Source: Bacillota bacterium
GTDB taxonomy: Bacteria > Bacillota > Desulfotomaculia > Desulfotomaculales > Pelotomaculaceae
Assembly (NCBI GenBank): GCA_029555205.1
Contig: JAKPTB010000097.1
Span: 1 to 64,000 of the forward strand
DNA: 64,000 bases
Direction of reading: 5' to 3'
A program made the translations under genes and the position numbers. The notes below the pieces were generated by a model that was not told the origin of the DNA, ran no database searches, and was given only the letters and a program-made list of their open reading frames with translations. Shown here piece by piece: positions 46,061 to 54,174 of the stretch (positions are counted from its first letter, which is position 1; every line of letters starts with the position of its first letter).

Positions 46061-46999
46061 TTGTTTTTAAGGAACAGACAAATCAGGATCTTGATTATGC
46101 TTGCTTCGGTTTTGCTGGTGATTTGCCTGAGCATGCTGACAGGATGTCAGGACAAAAAACAAGACGGCCCCCCGGCTGCGATCGGCAAGGCGATGGAAAG
46201 CACAGGTGGGCCAACCGGAGAAACAGGTAGTGAGCCGGCAGTAACCATCACGGGAGACGGAGTAGAGCGCGAAGTCAAGTTTACCCTCGCCGAACTGATG
46301 AACATGGAGGAAGGTTTGGCTGCTTGCTGCTATTCCACCGTGAATAACTGGCCCACGAAGAAATTTGTCGTGGGCAAGGGCGTCAGGGTTGCTTATTTAT
46401 TAGAAAGGGCCGGGATAAAGGAGAATGCGCAAAGGATCACCTTCTGGGCTGCGGACGGTTATAACGCCAGTTTTACCAGTGAGCAACTGACCGAAAAGCG
46501 TTTATACTTTCCTGGTCTTTTGCAGGGCAGTCCGGAGGGGGCCACGGAAGTACCCGCCATTCTGGCCTGGGAGTATGGGGAGGACACCTGTGATTTGAGC
46601 GAGGCGACCAGTGGCAAGCTTCGTTTGCTTTTAGGACAGAAATGGTTGAACGATATGGTTACTGCCGCCTCCGTTAAAGGTGTATCAACTATTGAAGTAT
46701 CGACAGCGCAGCCCGGCCAGTGGAGTGAGGTTCAGGCCGCGCCCGCGCCGGGCAAGGTAAAAAGGGGGACAGAAATCGTTCTCAGCCACCCCCAGCAGGA
46801 TCTTGTCAAAATCTACTACACTATTGACGGGAGTACTCCGGATGAGGAGAGCCTGGTCTACAATCCCAGCACGACTTATTACCAGCCGGACCTGAACAAG
46901 CCGATCCCGGTTGACAAACCTCTTACAATCAAAGCAGTTGTGGTAGGTTTCGGTAAACACAACAGCCGGGTGTCAACATTTAAATACGATCCGGAGTAA
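46061..46999 (+). CDS. Lipoprotein with SUOX-like and chitobiase-C-like domains
   Basis: A 312-residue lipoprotein (lipobox SMLTGC near residue 29). A Gly/Thr-rich linker (about 35-60) is followed by a SUOX-like domain (about 62-215; GDGVEREVKFTLAELMNMEE, ACCYSTVNNWPTKKF, VRVAYLLERAGI) and a chitobiase-C-like domain (about 222-312; KIYYTIDGSTPDEESLVYNP). It closely resembles the lipoprotein at 38008, but carries a Cys pair just before YSTVNNW, near where the Mo ligand lies in sulfite-oxidase-fold enzymes. TTG start with GGGGAGAG upstream. The next gene is the FMN-binding lipoprotein, 40 bp away, which suggests a redox context. Confidence 0.85.
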   Translation: MFLRNRQIRILIMLASVLLVICLSMLTGCQDKKQDGPPAAIGKAMESTGGPTGETGSEPAVTITGDGVEREVKFTLAELMNMEEGLAACCYSTVNNWPTKKFVVGKGVRVAYLLERAGIKENAQRITFWAADGYNASFTSEQLTEKRLYFPGLLQGSPEGATEVPAILAWEYGEDTCDLSEATSGKLRLLLGQKWLNDMVTAASVKGVSTIEVSTAQPGQWSEVQAAPAPGKVKRGTEIVLSHPQQDLVKIYYTIDGSTPDEESLVYNPSTTYYQPDLNKPIPVDKPLTIKAVVVGFGKHNSRVSTFKYDPE

Positions 47000-47039
47000 T
47001 GCAAGTAAACATTTGATACCTGATTGGAGTTGGGAAAGT

Positions 47040-47660
47040 GTGCCAAGGCCTGTTGTCTTAATCCTTGTGGCGGCAGCTTTGACCTTTGTCTTAACCGGGT
47101 GCCTTTCCGGTAATTCAAATAAGCTGACAGCCCAAGAAAAGGAAGCTTTGCAGGCGCTGTTCAGCAGCGATCAAGATCTTGATAATTCAACAATTCAACG
47201 CCTTGAACTGCCGGAGGAGATAGCTAAAAAGTTTCCTGCAGTGAAAAAAGCTTTCGAAATAACTTTCGGCGGGCAAAAACTTTATGCTTTTCACTCAAGC
47301 CCGCTGGGCTACAGAAGCGCTATCGACCTTTTCACTGTCATAGATGGTGAAAAAAATGAAATTCTGGGAACAAGAGTGCTGCAGCATGATGAAACCCCCT
47401 TGTACGGGGGAGATAGCCTGACCAAGGATTGGTTCCTAAACAGATTTAAAAACAAGAGCACAGATCTGTACTTAAATAGAGTAGCCCTGGAGCAAACCCA
47501 GCCCAATGATGTAATCCAGATAACCTGCGCCACAATTAGTTCCCAGGCGGTGATCAACGGGGTCAACGCGGCCATAGGGACCTATCGCGAGTTAATCCTG
47601 GGCGAAGAAGCCCAGCCGGTGCCTCTGAAAGTAGAAGGGTATGTTACTGAAATCGACTAG
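47040..47660 (+). CDS. FMN-binding (RnfG/NqrC-type) lipoprotein
   Basis: A lipoprotein of about 206 residues (signal ending VLTGC). The FMN-binding domain spans about 75-185: FHSSPLGYRSAIDLFTVIDG, ILGTRVLQHDETPLYGG, and the attachment motif region TCATISSQAVINGVNAAI, where the Thr in CATIS corresponds to the threonine flavinylated in the usual S/D-G-A-T-x-S motif. The Gly of that motif is Cys here. ApbE at 27677 is the likely modifying enzyme. The next gene encodes a NapH-like polyferredoxin, an arrangement similar to NosR or Rnf electron paths. I chose GTG 47040 because it begins directly before the signal peptide; TTG 47013 is the alternative. Confidence 0.85.
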   Translation: MPRPVVLILVAAALTFVLTGCLSGNSNKLTAQEKEALQALFSSDQDLDNSTIQRLELPEEIAKKFPAVKKAFEITFGGQKLYAFHSSPLGYRSAIDLFTVIDGEKNEILGTRVLQHDETPLYGGDSLTKDWFLNRFKNKSTDLYLNRVALEQTQPNDVIQITCATISSQAVINGVNAAIGTYRELILGEEAQPVPLKVEGYVTEID

Positions 47661-47709
47661 AGACTAGGGAAAGGGACCTTATAGAGTAAAGGCCCGGGAG
47701 TGTCTGATT

Positions 47710-48585
47710 TTGAACAGAAGAATTGTCCAGATTATTACCGCCGTGGTTATTAATAGCCACCTGACAGGTTTTCTCAAGGGGACGGTATACAATGGAAGCC
47801 TGAAAAGGATTTGTGTACCGGTGTTAAATTGCACCTACTGTCCCGGCGCATGGGGTTCCTGCCCCCTGGGGCTGATTCAGAGTTCTCTTTTATTCGGTAA
47901 TTACCAGCTTCTAGTCCTGATCACCGGAGTTATCCTCTTACTGGGAGGGTTGCTGGGCCGGTTCATTTGCGGCTGGCTTTGTCCCTTCGGCTTTGTACAG
48001 GAACTGCTTTATAAACTGCCGCTGCCCAAGTACCGGTCAGGCCGGAAATTGAGCAAGCTGAATTATTTGAAATACGCAGTGCTGGTCCTTTTTGTTTTCC
48101 TGTTTCCCGCCCTCGGCCTAAGGTATTTGAGCGGTTCCACCTTTTGCAAGTTCTTGTGTCCGGTGGAAACCCTGGAAGCATACCTGCCCTTGATGGCTTT
48201 GCAACCCTCCCTGATGACAACGCCAGGTTTTTTGTTCAGGTGGAAACTGATTCTGCTGGTTGTCTTTGTAGTGCTGGCCATAATTATTTTCAGACCTTAT
48301 TGCAGGTTTATTTGCCCCCTGGGAGCAGTTTACGGTCTGCTTAACCGGTTCAGCCTGCTGAGGCTCGAGGCTGACCGGGAAAACTGTAAAAAGTGTGGGG
48401 CCTGTCAGGAGCAGTGTGAATTAGGAATAGATGTAGTAAACAATCCCTGCAACCCGGAATGTATTCGCTGCACCCAGTGTTTTGCGGGTTGTCAGGATCA
48501 GCTGTTAAAGGTTAAAGCCGGTTATAAACCACATCCGTTCAATGGAAAGAAAAAAACCGGAGGAAGCAAAAACCATAGGTTGTGA
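47710..48585 (+). CDS. NapH/NosR-like membrane polyferredoxin
   Basis: A 291-residue membrane iron-sulfur protein with about five membrane segments. The paired NapH-type motifs are present: ICGWLCPFGFVQELLYK near residue 90 and CRFICPLGAVYGLLNR near 200, plus an extra cysteine group CVPVLNCTYCPGAWGSCPLG near residues 37-56 and a FCKFLCPVETLEAY motif near 145-160. The C-terminus carries two 4Fe-4S sites (CKKCGACQEQCELGI and CIRCTQCFAGC). Such proteins pass electrons from quinol or cytosolic donors to the outside. It follows the FMN lipoprotein by 49 bp. In this row it is the best candidate to supply electrons to surface flavin or Mo/W proteins. Confidence 0.88.
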   Translation: MNRRIVQIITAVVINSHLTGFLKGTVYNGSLKRICVPVLNCTYCPGAWGSCPLGLIQSSLLFGNYQLLVLITGVILLLGGLLGRFICGWLCPFGFVQELLYKLPLPKYRSGRKLSKLNYLKYAVLVLFVFLFPALGLRYLSGSTFCKFLCPVETLEAYLPLMALQPSLMTTPGFLFRWKLILLVVFVVLAIIIFRPYCRFICPLGAVYGLLNRFSLLRLEADRENCKKCGACQEQCELGIDVVNNPCNPECIRCTQCFAGCQDQLLKVKAGYKPHPFNGKKKTGGSKNHRL

Positions 48586-48681
48586 ATCAGGCGGGCAGGC
48601 CGGGAGACGGATCTGCTCCTGCCGCCGGCTGACAAAGGCAGCGCAACGTACCATGATTGAGCGTGGAGGGCAGGTTAGCTG

Positions 48682-49197
48682 ATGGAGAGTAAGGTTGTTG
48701 ACCAAAAAAAGATTCTTTTGGCGGTAGTTACCCTGCTGGTAGTGATTATTGCTGTGTTTGCCTTGTTAAACCGCAGCGGTGAAGAACTGCACGAAGGAGA
48801 AATCTTAATTGAAGCCGGCGGTAACACATTGGGGGTCCTGACGGTTGCTGATCTCCAGAAGCTGCCGGCGGTGCAGAAGAAAATGGTAATTCAGTCCACC
48901 GGCGGCATGACTAAACACGAGTTTACCGGTACCCCGCTGCTGGACGTCTTAAACAGCATCGATCCCGGTCTGACTCAAAAATATACCAGGATTATTACGA
49001 AGGGAATTGATAACTATACGTCAGGCGTGGAAATGTCTGAAGTCTTAAAACCTAACAATGTGTTTATAGTTTATGCGGATTACGGAAAACCCTTACAAAC
49101 AAAGACCGGCGGAGAGGGCGCCATGCGGATTATTATCTACCAGGATGAGTTCGGCCAGCGCTTTACCAATTTTTTAACAAGCCTTGAATTGCAGTAG
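48682..49197 (+). CDS. Membrane-anchored single SUOX-like domain protein
   Basis: A 171-residue protein with an N-terminal membrane anchor (ILLAVVTLLVVIIAVFALL, about 11-29) and one compact SUOX-like domain outside (about 40-170; GNTLGVLTVADLQKLPAVQK, TKHEFTGTPLLDVLNSI, GVEMSEVLKPNNVFIVYADY, GEGAMRIIIYQDEFGQRF). It is the minimal version of the domain that recurs through the row, without the chitobiase-C-like or SLH parts. No Cys is present in the domain, so it cannot ligate Mo in the sulfite-oxidase way. It follows the polyferredoxin gene by 97 bp. ATG start with GGAGGGCAGG upstream. Confidence 0.75.
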   Translation: MESKVVDQKKILLAVVTLLVVIIAVFALLNRSGEELHEGEILIEAGGNTLGVLTVADLQKLPAVQKKMVIQSTGGMTKHEFTGTPLLDVLNSIDPGLTQKYTRIITKGIDNYTSGVEMSEVLKPNNVFIVYADYGKPLQTKTGGEGAMRIIIYQDEFGQRFTNFLTSLELQ

Positions 49198-49544
49198 AAA
49201 ATAATTTTGTTTCCTAAAATTAATAACCCTTACAGGCGGAATGAAGTATTTAAGCTACTTAAGCCCCTGCTGCCTGCAGGCCGGTTGGTTGAAAAAGGGG
49301 GGTGGACTGGTTTTGTTCTCAGCAAACAGGGATTAAGCGCTGTCAAGCCTTGTTAAGTTTTGACGGGTCAGGTAACCGCTTATGCCCTCCCTGCTCGTCC
49401 ACTGGGGGTAAAGTAGATACCTGCCAGCTTTGCTTGAACCCTGTTTTACGATACCGGGATAGGGTAAAAAGAGGTAATAAGAAGGAACTATATTTAATTG
49501 GAACGGGATACTTGAAGCCAATTAAAAGAGAGGAGGATTCTCCA
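49198..49544. other. Intergenic region, nothing clear
   Basis: About 350 bp. The frame of the next gene is open through most of it but has no signal peptide or ribosome binding site before 49545. I see no structured RNA. Confidence 0.4.
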
Positions 49545-50957
49545 GTGCAAAGTTATTGCAAGAACGGGTTGGGAAAACTGGTTGCCGTATTCTTAATGCT
49601 GGGATTACTTTTCGGATTGGGCAGCGCTGTGCCTGCATTTGCTGAAACCGGAGGTGGAGGAGTACCGGTTACCTTAAACCTGAGCAAGAGCACGGCATAT
49701 GTGGGGGATAAGGTTACCGCTTCAGGTAAGGACACCCCAAGCGCCTGGGTGCCCCTTAAAGTGCTCGACAGCAACCAAAACATAGTTGTTTTTGATGCGA
49801 CGAAGTCGGACGCTGAAGGCAATTACAGCATTGATTTTATCGTCCCGGAAGGTGTTGAGGGAGTTTTAACAGTTGTGACAGGCTCCGGCAGTAATGTTGC
49901 CAGCAAGAATCTTACCATAACCCGCCGTCCCGGCGGTGGTGGCGGGGGCGGAGGCGGCGGCGGAACCCCGTCTGCAGTCAGCACCACCGGGCAAGCCTCT
50001 ATTAACCCCTTCTCCGGAGGAAAGGTCAGCCTGGGCAGCGATGTTACCCTTAACATTCCGGCCGGGGCTTTAAAAGGCTCCTCGAAAGTTGATGTCACCA
50101 TTAAGAAGGTCGGCGACCCTCCGGCAGCCCCTTCAGGATTCAAGATCTTGGGCTCAGTCTACGACTTTAAGGTTAACGGCAGCGCTGATTACAGTTTTAA
50201 CAAAAAGGTCACCCTGACCTTTAAATTTGATCCAGCTTCAGTACCAGACGGGGAGAAGCCCTCTGTTTACTACTACGACGAGGCTTCCTCTCAGTGGGTA
50301 AACCTGGGCGGCACCATTTCCGGAAACACCATCACAATCACTGTGGACCACTTCACCAGCTTTGCGGTGCTGGTAGAGGAAGCAGCGGATGCACCGGGTA
50401 CCACTGAACCAGTTCCGGTTACTCCGGTTCCCGGACAGCTCTTTTCCGATGTTCCTGCTTCCCACTGGGCCAGCGAAGCCATCAAAGAGTTAAGTGAACT
50501 TGGCTGCATCAGCGGCTATCCCGACGGGACTTTCAAACCGGAGAACAGGATCACCCGCGCTGAATTTGCCGTAGTCCTGGTCAAGGCTTACAATATCAAT
50601 GTTGCTGCCGGCAAGGTCTTTGACGATACTGCCGGCCACTGGGCCGGGGACTACATTGCCAGTGCTTACGCCGCCGGTATCGTCAGCGGTTACGACGAGA
50701 ACAGTTTCGGGCCGGATGACCCGATCACCCGGGAGCAGATGGCTGTGTTGATCGTCAAGGCAGCAGGGCTTCCTTCTGCAGCGGGAGAGCCCCAGTTCAC
50801 CGACAGCGCAGCTATTTCCGGCTGGGCTAAAGGGGCTGTTGCCACTGCAGCGGAGAACGGGATCATCAACGGGTACCCCGATGGCACCTTCCGGCCTCAG
50901 GGTAATGCCACCAGGGCAGAGGCTGTTACGGTTATTGTTAAGGCCTTGAGTAAATAA
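49545..50957 (+). CDS. SLH surface protein with Ig-like and ZU5-like domains
   Basis: A 470-residue exported protein (signal ending AVPAFAE). Residues about 42-125 form an Ig- or carboxypeptidase-regulatory-like domain (STAYVGDKVTASGKDTPSAW), followed by a poly-Gly hinge (about 128-140), a ZU5-like domain (about 145-285; GGKVSLGSDVTLNIPAGALK, closely related to the pair in the 1215-residue protein) and three SLH repeats (about 300-470). It lacks the SUOX-like domain and may be a structural partner. I chose GTG 49545, preceded by AGAGGAGGA, since the upstream open frame has no export signal. Confidence 0.85.
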   Translation: MQSYCKNGLGKLVAVFLMLGLLFGLGSAVPAFAETGGGGVPVTLNLSKSTAYVGDKVTASGKDTPSAWVPLKVLDSNQNIVVFDATKSDAEGNYSIDFIVPEGVEGVLTVVTGSGSNVASKNLTITRRPGGGGGGGGGGGTPSAVSTTGQASINPFSGGKVSLGSDVTLNIPAGALKGSSKVDVTIKKVGDPPAAPSGFKILGSVYDFKVNGSADYSFNKKVTLTFKFDPASVPDGEKPSVYYYDEASSQWVNLGGTISGNTITITVDHFTSFAVLVEEAADAPGTTEPVPVTPVPGQLFSDVPASHWASEAIKELSELGCISGYPDGTFKPENRITRAEFAVVLVKAYNINVAAGKVFDDTAGHWAGDYIASAYAAGIVSGYDENSFGPDDPITREQMAVLIVKAAGLPSAAGEPQFTDSAAISGWAKGAVATAAENGIINGYPDGTFRPQGNATRAEAVTVIVKALSK

Positions 50958-51018
50958 AACTACCAATCTGTTTTCTTCCGCCCAGGCCGAAAGGATTGCC
51001 GGCCGGCTGCGGTTATGA

Positions 51019-51045
51019 GCCGGGCGCGGTTTTTCCGCTCCCGGC
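51019..51045. other. GC-rich hairpin between surface-protein genes
   Basis: GCCGGG-C-GCGG and CCGC-T-CCCGGC pair around TTTTT, 65 bp after the SLH gene stop. A T tract is absent, so it may attenuate or stabilise the transcript rather than end it. Confidence 0.45.
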
Positions 51046-51135
51046 TATTATATCCGATAACAGCTTTGAACAAAGGACCGGGGAATCTCATTAAAGGCAA
51101 CTGAAATCTTATTTAAGATAAAAGGAGTAACGCTC

Positions 51136-52701
51136 ATGAGGCCTGGATTTGCCACTTTAAAAGGAAACATACCTGCGGCGGCAAGGATTGTTTGCCTGGT
51201 TTTCCTGTTATCGGTGATTTCTTGCTGCTGGTTTTTCCCTTCTGCCGCTTCAGCCGGGGATTCTCTGCAGCCTGAAGGGATTATTCTGACCTGGACTGGG
51301 GACCCGGCTGGCTCTCAGACAATTACCTGGTTGATGCCGGATGATGAGCCTGCCTGTGTACAGTACTTAAGCTCGGACGGGTTTACCGGCAGCTTTGCAG
51401 GCGCTCAGGAAATCAGCGCCGGGTGTTCGAAATTCGACAGTACCAATTACCGTTTTACGGCGACTATAACGGGATTGAACCCGGGTACAAAGTACATCTA
51501 CCGGGTCGGCCGGGAAGGGTCCTGGAGTGAAGCTTTATCCTTTACCACTGCCGCGGACACGGAAAAATTTGAATTTTTATATATGGGAGATGTGCAGTCG
51601 GGGTATACCCAGTGGGGCAGCACTCTGAATTCTGTTTATCAGACCTATCCCCAAATCAAGTTTGCTCTTTTGGGCGGGGATTTGACGGACAACGGCGATG
51701 ATGAAAATGAGTGGGGACAATTTCTTGATGCCGCGACGGGCGTATTCTCTTTGATCCCGGTGATGCCAACCCTGGGAAACCACGATGGGAGTATGTATTT
51801 AAATTTCTTTGCCTTGCCGGAGAACGGCCCCGTAGGCTTAAAGCGGGAATTTTACTCCTTTGATTACGGGAATGCCCATTTTGTAGTACTGGACACCAGA
51901 AACAATACTGATGAAAGGGTAAAGCAATGGCTGCAGGAAGACCTCCAGGCTGCTACAAAAAAGTGGAAGTTTGTCGTTTTTCATATGCCGGCCTATCCGG
52001 CCACTTATGATTATAAGGAAATTGATAAGTCCATAAGGGCAAACTGGATCCCAATCTTGGAACAGAACAGGGTGGACATGGTCTTTGTGGGACACCAGCA
52101 TCAGTATATGCGCACCCATCCCATTTTTCAGGGAGAAGTCCAGACCAGTCCGGCGGCTTACGGAATTGTCTATGTGATGGGAAATGCCGGCTCCAAGACC
52201 TACACGGGGAGCGGGGAGTTTCCCTATATCGCCGTTGAACGGACCGGCAGCAACTATCAGATTATCCAGATTGACGGTGATGTTTTGACGCTGACGGCTA
52301 AAGAGGCAAACGGTGAACTGATTGAAATCTATACCATAAATAAAGGAGGCACGGCCCCTCAGGAACCCGCCTACACACTTTCTCCCCTGCCTGATTCTGC
52401 CTATACCACCGGGACAACTAAGGACGGCATCAAGACAATGACTGTCAATGCCGGTGTGGCAGGGTTCAAATACTTTACTGTGGGCGTTACACCGGTTACT
52501 ACCCACAGTGGTAAAGAGACAGTGGTTTTCACCCACCTGAGAAACGGTATTCAGCTTGGACTTAACGCCGCCAGGGCTGATTTTGACCAGGTTGATTCTG
52601 CCCAGGCTGGTTTTAATGTCCGGCAGGGTGATGTAGTCAAGGCCTATATAGTTGACTGCTTAACCAGCGCCGCCGGTGCCAACCCTGTGATTCTGCAATA
52701 A
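51136..52701 (+). CDS. Secreted purple-acid-phosphatase-like metallophosphoesterase
   Basis: A 521-residue exported protein (signal ending SAASAGD). Residues about 40-140 form an Fn3-like N-terminal domain typical of purple acid phosphatases. Residues about 145-395 form a metallophosphoesterase domain with its five blocks: YMGDVQSGY, LLGGDLTDNGDDENEW, TLGNHDGSMY, FVVFHMPAYPATY and VFVGHQHQYMRT. The C-terminal 105 residues (about 415-521) are nearly the same as the end of the 1780-residue protein (GFKYFTVGVTPV, KETVVFTHLRNG, QLGLNA), so both probably attach to, or recognise, the same thing. It could release phosphate from nucleotides or cofactors before uptake; this is inference. It is 20 bp from the ECF module. 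Confidence 0.88.
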   Translation: MRPGFATLKGNIPAAARIVCLVFLLSVISCCWFFPSAASAGDSLQPEGIILTWTGDPAGSQTITWLMPDDEPACVQYLSSDGFTGSFAGAQEISAGCSKFDSTNYRFTATITGLNPGTKYIYRVGREGSWSEALSFTTAADTEKFEFLYMGDVQSGYTQWGSTLNSVYQTYPQIKFALLGGDLTDNGDDENEWGQFLDAATGVFSLIPVMPTLGNHDGSMYLNFFALPENGPVGLKREFYSFDYGNAHFVVLDTRNNTDERVKQWLQEDLQAATKKWKFVVFHMPAYPATYDYKEIDKSIRANWIPILEQNRVDMVFVGHQHQYMRTHPIFQGEVQTSPAAYGIVYVMGNAGSKTYTGSGEFPYIAVERTGSNYQIIQIDGDVLTLTAKEANGELIEIYTINKGGTAPQEPAYTLSPLPDSAYTTGTTKDGIKTMTVNAGVAGFKYFTVGVTPVTTHSGKETVVFTHLRNGIQLGLNAARADFDQVDSAQAGFNVRQGDVVKAYIVDCLTSAAGANPVILQ

Positions 52702-52720
52702 CGGTAGAGGGGGCGGCTGT

Positions 52721-53476
52721 GTGGGAGCAGTTACTGTTGACAGGCTCGGTTTTAGGTATCAGCCGGCAGCCGGAGAGGTCCTGAAAAATATCAGCTTCAC
52801 CCTTGAAAAAGGGGAGATAGCAGCACTTTTGGGTTTGAGTGGGTGCGGTAAAAGCACCTTGTGCCTGTGTTTGGGCGGTATTATCCCCCACTTGCTCGGG
52901 GGTGAAATGACAGGACGGGTCCTGATCAACGGAAAGGACACGAAAGATTACAAAGTTGCCCAACTGGCCCTGGAGGTTGGACTGGTTTTCCAGGATCCCG
53001 ACACGCAGCTTTTTTTACCCACTGTGGAAGATGAAATAGCCTTTGCACCGGAAAACCTTTGCCTGCCTGTGGCAGAGGTGGCAGCGCGGGTAAACAACGT
53101 TTTGGAACACCTGGGAATCGATGACCTGAGGTATGCAAATCCAAACAACTTATCCGGCGGGCAGAAACAACTGGTTGCCATGGGCGCAGTTCTGGCCCTG
53201 GACCCCGGCGTCCTGGTGCTTGATGAGGCAATGGCCCAGCTGGACCAGGACGCTAAAATTAAAATTAATGACATCCTTTGTGATTTGCGCCGGAGAGGCA
53301 AAACCATTTTAATTGTGGAACATGATCTGGAAAACGTGTCCATAGCCGATCGAGTTCTCATCCTTGAAAACGGATTGCTGATCAGAGATGGACAAGCATC
53401 AGGTGTGCTGGGAGAGCGGGAATTCCTGATCCGGCACAAACTGAAATTCGAAGAAGAGCCGGGGATGGACAGATGA
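52721..53476 (+). CDS. ECF transporter ATPase (EcfA1/CbiO-like)
   Basis: A 251-residue ABC ATPase: Walker A LLGLSGCGKSTLCLCLGG near residue 35, Q-loop FQDPDTQLFLPTVEDEIAF, signature NNLSGGQKQLVAMGAVLAL, Walker B VLVLDEAMAQLD and switch His in LIVEHDLENVSI. The PDTQLF/EDEIAF segment is typical of energy-coupling-factor ATPases. The GTG start lies 19 bp after the phosphatase gene, and its end overlaps the second ATPase by 4 bp. The T subunit follows. The S component is probably encoded at 28933; the Gx-family protein at 55380 is another candidate. Confidence 0.9.
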   Translation: MGAVTVDRLGFRYQPAAGEVLKNISFTLEKGEIAALLGLSGCGKSTLCLCLGGIIPHLLGGEMTGRVLINGKDTKDYKVAQLALEVGLVFQDPDTQLFLPTVEDEIAFAPENLCLPVAEVAARVNNVLEHLGIDDLRYANPNNLSGGQKQLVAMGAVLALDPGVLVLDEAMAQLDQDAKIKINDILCDLRRRGKTILIVEHDLENVSIADRVLILENGLLIRDGQASGVLGEREFLIRHKLKFEEEPGMDR

Positions 53477-54132
53477 GTTTTATTGACTTAATTGATGTCA
53501 GTTTCAGCTACCCGGGCCAAAGGGGACATGTGTTAAAGGGGATCAATGTAAGTATTCAAAAGGAGGGGATTACTGCTGTCACGGGACCCAACGGCAGCGG
53601 TAAAACCACATTCTCCAAGCTGATCACCGGTATCCTGAAACCAACAAAAGGCTCAATCACGGTCAGTGGACAACCCCTGGCATCCCTGACCCTGTCCCAA
53701 ATCGGCCGCAAGATTGGTTATGTTTTTCAAAATCCCGGCAAACAGCTGTTTTGTGAAACAGTGGAGGAAGAAATTGGTTTCGGTTTGCGGAATCTCGGCA
53801 TGCCTCCGGACCAGGTATCCCGTAAAACAGGCGAGATCATGGAATACTTTGAGTTGACCAGGTATGCCCGGTCATTCCCCTTGAGTTTAAGTGCTGGGGA
53901 AAAGAGGCGGCTGGCCATAGCGGCGGTTTTGGCCCTGGAACCGGATATGCTTGTTCTCGATGAACCCACGACAGGTCTCGACCCTTACCGGAAAAAACTA
54001 TTGGGTGATTATTTGGAAAGAATAGCAGCTTCAGATAGAGGTGTGGTTATTATCAGCCATGACCACAGGTTCATTGGCAGGCACGCCACCAGGTTGCTCA
54101 AGCTGGAAGGCGGGCAGTTCGAAGAGTTGTGA
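53473..54132 (+). CDS. ECF transporter ATPase (EcfA2-like)
   Basis: A 219-residue ABC ATPase, paralogous to the preceding gene. Walker A is TGPNGSGKTTFSKLITG near residue 35, then FQNPGKQLFCETVEEEIGFG, signature SLSAGEKRRLAIAAVLAL, Walker B LVLDEPTTGLD and switch His in IISHDHRF. The 4-bp ATGA overlap with the first ATPase shows translational coupling. The C-terminus is short compared with many EcfA proteins, which usually carry an extra dimerisation domain. The two ATPases should form the heterodimer that drives the T subunit. Confidence 0.9.
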   Translation: MSFIDLIDVSFSYPGQRGHVLKGINVSIQKEGITAVTGPNGSGKTTFSKLITGILKPTKGSITVSGQPLASLTLSQIGRKIGYVFQNPGKQLFCETVEEEIGFGLRNLGMPPDQVSRKTGEIMEYFELTRYARSFPLSLSAGEKRRLAIAAVLALEPDMLVLDEPTTGLDPYRKKLLGDYLERIAASDRGVVIISHDHRFIGRHATRLLKLEGGQFEEL

Positions 54133-54174
54133 CCCGGAATACTGGCACCAATGGTAGAAGGACAGGGAAAGAAC

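Noticed and set aside
49302-49544. N-terminal extension of the SLH protein at 49545
   Set aside because: The frame is open, but it has no start signal and would bury the signal peptide; GTG 49545 has a strong ribosome binding site.
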